This document shows positions 60,344 through 64,000 of a DNA stretch of 64,000 nucleotides, piece after piece (positions within the stretch are counted from its first letter, which is position 1; each line of letters begins with the position of its first letter). Source of the stretch: Diphasiastrum complanatum (lineage: Eukaryota; Streptophyta; Lycopodiopsida; Lycopodiales; Lycopodiaceae); the NCBI GenBank assembly GCA_029204225.1, contig CM055102.1, forward strand, positions 24,645,390-24,709,389, given 5' to 3'. The translations under genes and the position numbers were made by a program. A model generated the notes under the pieces. The model was not told where the DNA came from and did no database searches. It worked only from the letters and a program-made list of their open reading frames with translations.

Positions 60344-61125
60344 TGTTGGGGGTATTCCCAACATAGAGCAAATAAGGGAAGTGAGCCAATAAATGTGTTG
60401 CGAGGGCATGGCTTCCTGCGCATATAAGTCCATGGCCCAATGAGCACGCAAGCAAATTGTAAATAAGAAAGAATAGACTTGGGTCCTACGTAATTAAAAT
60501 AAAACTTGAGGCCCAAAGTCATTTTAAACTTAGAAGTTTATTTTTTAGAGTTGGGTCCAACTTTGGACTCACATGAATCTTGTGAGTACTAATGTACTTT
60601 TTATGAACCCTTGGATCAAGTTTGGTCCAAGATGAATGGTTAGGATCATTGTGAATATTAGCCAATAGGATTTGGGGCAAGGGCCTTTCCCATTTTATAA
60701 AAAGACACCATTTGTACTATATTTGCATGCTTAATTGAGAGGAGGAGACTCTACCATTTTGGGAGCTCAAGCATCATCATTTGCTAATCACTCTTGCTTA
60801 TGCCATTATTGTGGATTGTTTGTTAATTCCATTTTCCATGCTTTTTGGCTATGCAAATTAAGGTTTCTCCATAAGCAATGATATTGAGCATTTGAGCTAA
60901 CCTCCATCTCATCTCTCTCACTCTCTGTCACCCTCTTCCCCTCTCTTCTTCTTCTCTTCTTCTCTTCTCTTTCACCCTCAGCCATAATGAATGCTAGTGT
61001 AGTGGAGTAGAGTTAACGGTGGGTAATGTTAGTGGTGAGGGAGAAATAAAGAACTATCTAAAAGTAGCATCTATTCATAGTTAGGCACCTAACCAATGTT
61101 CTAACCCTTGTTGACAAGCGGGAGG
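60344..61125 (+). repeat. LTR G, copy 2
   Basis: It begins TGTTGGGGGTATTCCCAACA and is collinear with 52017-52830 and, reversed, with 63360-64000. The bases just before the start differ from those at copy 1, so the TGTTGG boundary is the true LTR edge. Confidence 0.82.
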
Positions 61126-61216
61126 GCTATACTACGCAAGATCTTCGACCCTACATCCATCTACCGCATCCACCTCCGCACACCCTGTAGTCACTGACAC
61201 GACGGCCAACAAGAGA

Positions 61217-63355
61217 ATGCGTGGCACTGTCCCCTCTTCTTTGTCTTCTCCTACTACCAGACGCCGAACCACCACCACCACTTCTATTTCCACCATTGCC
61301 ACAGCTTCTTCTGTTCAACCTTCTACTGCTACTTCCGTTTATGTTCCTCTTACAACCACACAAACTGCCTCTGTAGTTGTTTCTTCTTCTACCACCCCTT
61401 CCATCACCATTGCGTCATCCATTCCTTTTGTTTTCACAACCATCCCTCTCTAGTTCAATCGCGTCGATTCACAACTCTCTCCTGACATCCTAGCATGGAT
61501 GCAGGTCATCAATTTTACACCGCTACGCCAGGGTACATCACCACCTTCTTCTCCCTCCGTCCTCTACACCACTCTCTAGTTCCCCTCTGTTCCTCCCATT
61601 CTTTCGTTTGGACAAACTATTCCTATCTCTGTCACCGCTGATGCTTTCCTCACACCCCCATCCCCGTTGTATGTCATATAGAGCTGCACGACTAGAAATA
61701 TATCAAAAACTTTGAGAAGAATTTCTCAAAAGACTTTAGGAATCTTTGCAAAGAGGAGAATTACCATTCTTGAATTTCAATCTAGAAAACCCTCTTCTTG
61801 AGGCTTCTATTGCAGCCGAACCAAGTTTTGAAGTTGTTAATCTATATTCAAAACCAACCATAGCCAATTATGGAAGGCCTTGCTCCGTGTTTTACTTCAA
61901 TCTCAAAGATCAAATATGATTATTTTTAAGGAACATCTTCATATGACGCTGACAGTTACGGTTTACAGTTCGAGTCAATCGCTAACTTGAATAATGAAGG
62001 TGCTGATGCTGACAAGTTGTGGATCTTCCCTGGTCTTCTGAGAAAGCAAGCACGCATATGGTACAGTCAAGTTGAACCACCAGGACGTGTCACCACCTGG
62101 TTACTACTGAAAGATGCGTTCTTAAACTAGTTCAGAGAAATTGGTTATTCGTCCAAAATTCTCAGACAACTTAATAATGTCCAAAAGAAGAAAAAAGAAT
62201 CGCTTCAAAGGTACACACGAAGCGGTCATAGCGAGTGTTGAGAATTATGAGGCTTCCAAGTTAGCATGTAAAAGATGTTCTACCAGATGAACTCGAAAGT
62301 CTAAGCATTACTCCAGCGACAGTGAAGTTGAATCCAAAGTTGAAGTTCTTCAAGTTCTGAATCTGATTTCAGTGACTCATCAGACACAGAAATTGATGAT
62401 ATTGATCGAAGAAAGAAACGAAAGTCCAAATGAAAAAAAGATGGTAAAAACCAAGAGGATAAGTCTTTGAAATCTAAAGTTGAAAAGTTTAGAAAAGTAA
62501 CTTGGTTGATCTTAACAAGAAGTTCAACGATCTGAAAGTTCGAATTTTAGAAGTGTAGACAAGAGGCCGAAAGCTTCTTCTTCGAATTCAGGACTATGGT
62601 GTACAAAATGCGGTACATCTAGACATTCTAAAGAAGAGTGTATAGATGTGAGCATAAAGTATGTTGAAGATCCTTCTCAGGAAGTATTGTTTATATTTCA
62701 AGATGATGCATCTACTAATTATGTTCAAGGTTCTACAACACCATATCAACAAGGCAAACTCAAGTTTGCACCAAAGAGACATGACTCACCAGAATTTGTT
62801 GGTCCTTCTAGTTCGAATAAACATATTTCAAGAAATTGTTATAACTGTGGTGAACTTGGACATTTTTCACCAGAATGTCCTCAGCCACGAAAACCGATCG
62901 GATTTATTCCTTTGTGCTCAAATTGCAAAGAACCAGACCACAAGTATCCGGATTGTCCACAACCATTAAAGCCGTGTCCAAAGTATCAGTATGTTGCTGC
63001 TACTGCTGATGCAAAATTGAAATCTTCAGTCGATGTTGTTGTGCAGAAGGTTGATGTCATCGAAGCCATAAAGTCGAAGACAGATGGCCATTCCTGGCCA
63101 AGTGATGTCGAGAAGTTATTTATAGTGACTACGAGGAGCAAAAGCTCCTCGAAACCTAACACGAAAGTACCCTCAAAGAAACAAAGGAAGTCCTCAAAAA
63201 AGAAATCTTCGAACAAAGCAATAACGAAAGAAGATCTTAAAGCTGATCCTGATTATGATCATGATGCAGCTAAGTTATTCTCAAAGGACATTCTGCGGAA
63301 GCAAAAGAAATTATTAATATTGAGTTACATATGTAGGGATGTAAATCTTTCGTAG
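61217..63355 (+). pseudogene. gypsy-type gag, element G, with three CCHC knuckles
   Basis: The N-terminus (61217-61453, RGTVPSSLSSPTTRRR) matches copy 1. After a decayed stretch, a retrotransposon Gag domain appears at about 61935-62260 (DADKLWIFPGLLRKQARIWYSQ). It has a stop and frameshifts. From about 62520 a frame encodes the knuckle CTKCGTSRHSKEEC (about 62597-62641). It continues through the ORF to 63355 with CYNCGELGHFSPEC and CSNCKEPDHKYPDC, then a Lys/Ser-rich basic tail. All three knuckles keep all four ligands. No protease or polymerase follows. Confidence 0.78.
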
Positions 63356-64000
63356 TAGTAGCCCTTTCGCCTATCAACAAGGGTTAGAACGCTGGATAGG
63401 TGCCTAACTATGTAAAGATGCAACTTCTAGATACTTTGCTACTTCCTCCCTTAACTCTACTCACTTCTAACACTACCCGCCATTAACTCTACACCACTAA
63501 CTAACATTCCACATGATTTTAGAGAGAACGAGAAGGGAAGAGTAGAAGAGATAGAGAGGGGAAGAGAGAAAAGGAGTGAGGGTGGAGGTTAGCTCAAATG
63601 CTCCTTATGCTTGCTAATGGAGAAACATTCACTTTCACAACCAAAAACATGTAAACTAGAAGCAAATAGAAAGCACAATAAAAAAGCATTAGCAAGTATT
63701 GAATATCAAATGAGGATGCTTCTCTCCAAAGTTTGGTAGAGTTTCCTCCTTCTCAATAAGCATGAAAAATAGAGTAAAAATGGTGCCTTTTTATAAATGG
63801 GAAAGGTCCTTGCCCCAAATTCCTATTGGCTAATATGTACATTGATCCTATCCATTCATCTTGGACCCAACTCAATCCAAGGGTCCACAAAAGTACATTA
63901 GAAATCACAAGATTCATGTGAGTCCAAAATTGGACCCAACGTAAAAAAGTTTAATACTAAGTTCTAATCTTGACTTTGGGCCACAAGTTTTTTTTAATTA
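63356..64000 (-). repeat. LTR G, copy 3, inverted (truncated by window end)
   Basis: Reverse complement of the 3' part of LTR G and of the bases following it. Shared words include CTAACCCTTGTTGA, TAGGCACCTA, CCAAGATGAATGG and CCCATTTATAAAAAGG. It points towards the gag at 61217-63355, opposite to copy 2. The 5' end lies beyond the window. Confidence 0.85.

Overview
This is a retrotransposon-dominated stretch of nuclear DNA from a seed plant. The dense, nested and often very degraded Ty1/copia and Ty3/gypsy elements, the low GC and the long gene-poor gaps suggest a large gymnosperm (conifer-type) genome. That placement is an inference; nothing here identifies a species. There are only two host protein-coding loci. 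One is a complete eleven-exon nucleosome assembly protein gene (NAP1 family, minus strand, 22494-27112). The other is an intronless AP2/ERF transcription factor (minus strand, 38291-39808) whose conserved C-terminal EDLL-like tail lies in a different frame just past the stop (38023-38290).

Layout from the left. 1-5843 is a nearly complete, young copia element on the plus strand, with 5' LTR (truncated by the window edge), PBS, gag, pol, PPT and 3' LTR. 5844-7816 holds an unassigned ORF followed by a PPT and a well-bounded LTR (7104-7816). 8041-11289 is a second copia element. It is cut by an inside-out gypsy fragment (RNase H-integrase on plus at 11290-12254, reverse transcriptase on minus at 12255-13433). 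A copia of another lineage follows (13434-15968), ending in an LTR that has a PPT on one side and a PBS-like site on the other. 17340-21353 carries scattered relics: copia RT, an unrecognised minus-strand coding relic, copia gag-protease and copia integrase.

The middle. The NAP1 gene fills 22494-27112. It has a 72-bp tandem duplication of its last 3' splice site and one likely GC-AG intron. 27342-36755 is mostly non-coding, apart from a gypsy integrase/chromodomain relic (about 30020-30480) and a degenerate tandem array near 35100-35560. The ERF gene follows a large TG/GA microsatellite and has tandem repeats in its leader.

The right third is a nest. A minus-strand copia relic (41941-44757) carries a (GA)n expansion of about 111 bp inside its integrase. 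A gypsy chromodomain and LTR start (44757-45480) and a copia fragment (45485-45860) follow. Next is a gypsy-type LTR (45880-46101 and 51086 onward) split by a 5-kb minus-strand copia insertion (46102-51085). Inside that insertion sits a 144-bp terminal repeat holding a tRNA-like cloverleaf. The large gypsy element H (gag 54373-55626, no RT, RNase H-integrase 56760-58291) is flanked by direct copies of a roughly 2.5-kb block. That block carries an unclassified ORF of about 260 codons and a second LTR (G). The window ends with a G-type gag carrying three CCHC knuckles between two G LTRs in opposite orientation.

The retroelements do not form pathways with the host genes. Their shared features are C-to-T type nonsense codons consistent with decay of methylated cytosine, nested insertion, inversion and deletion.
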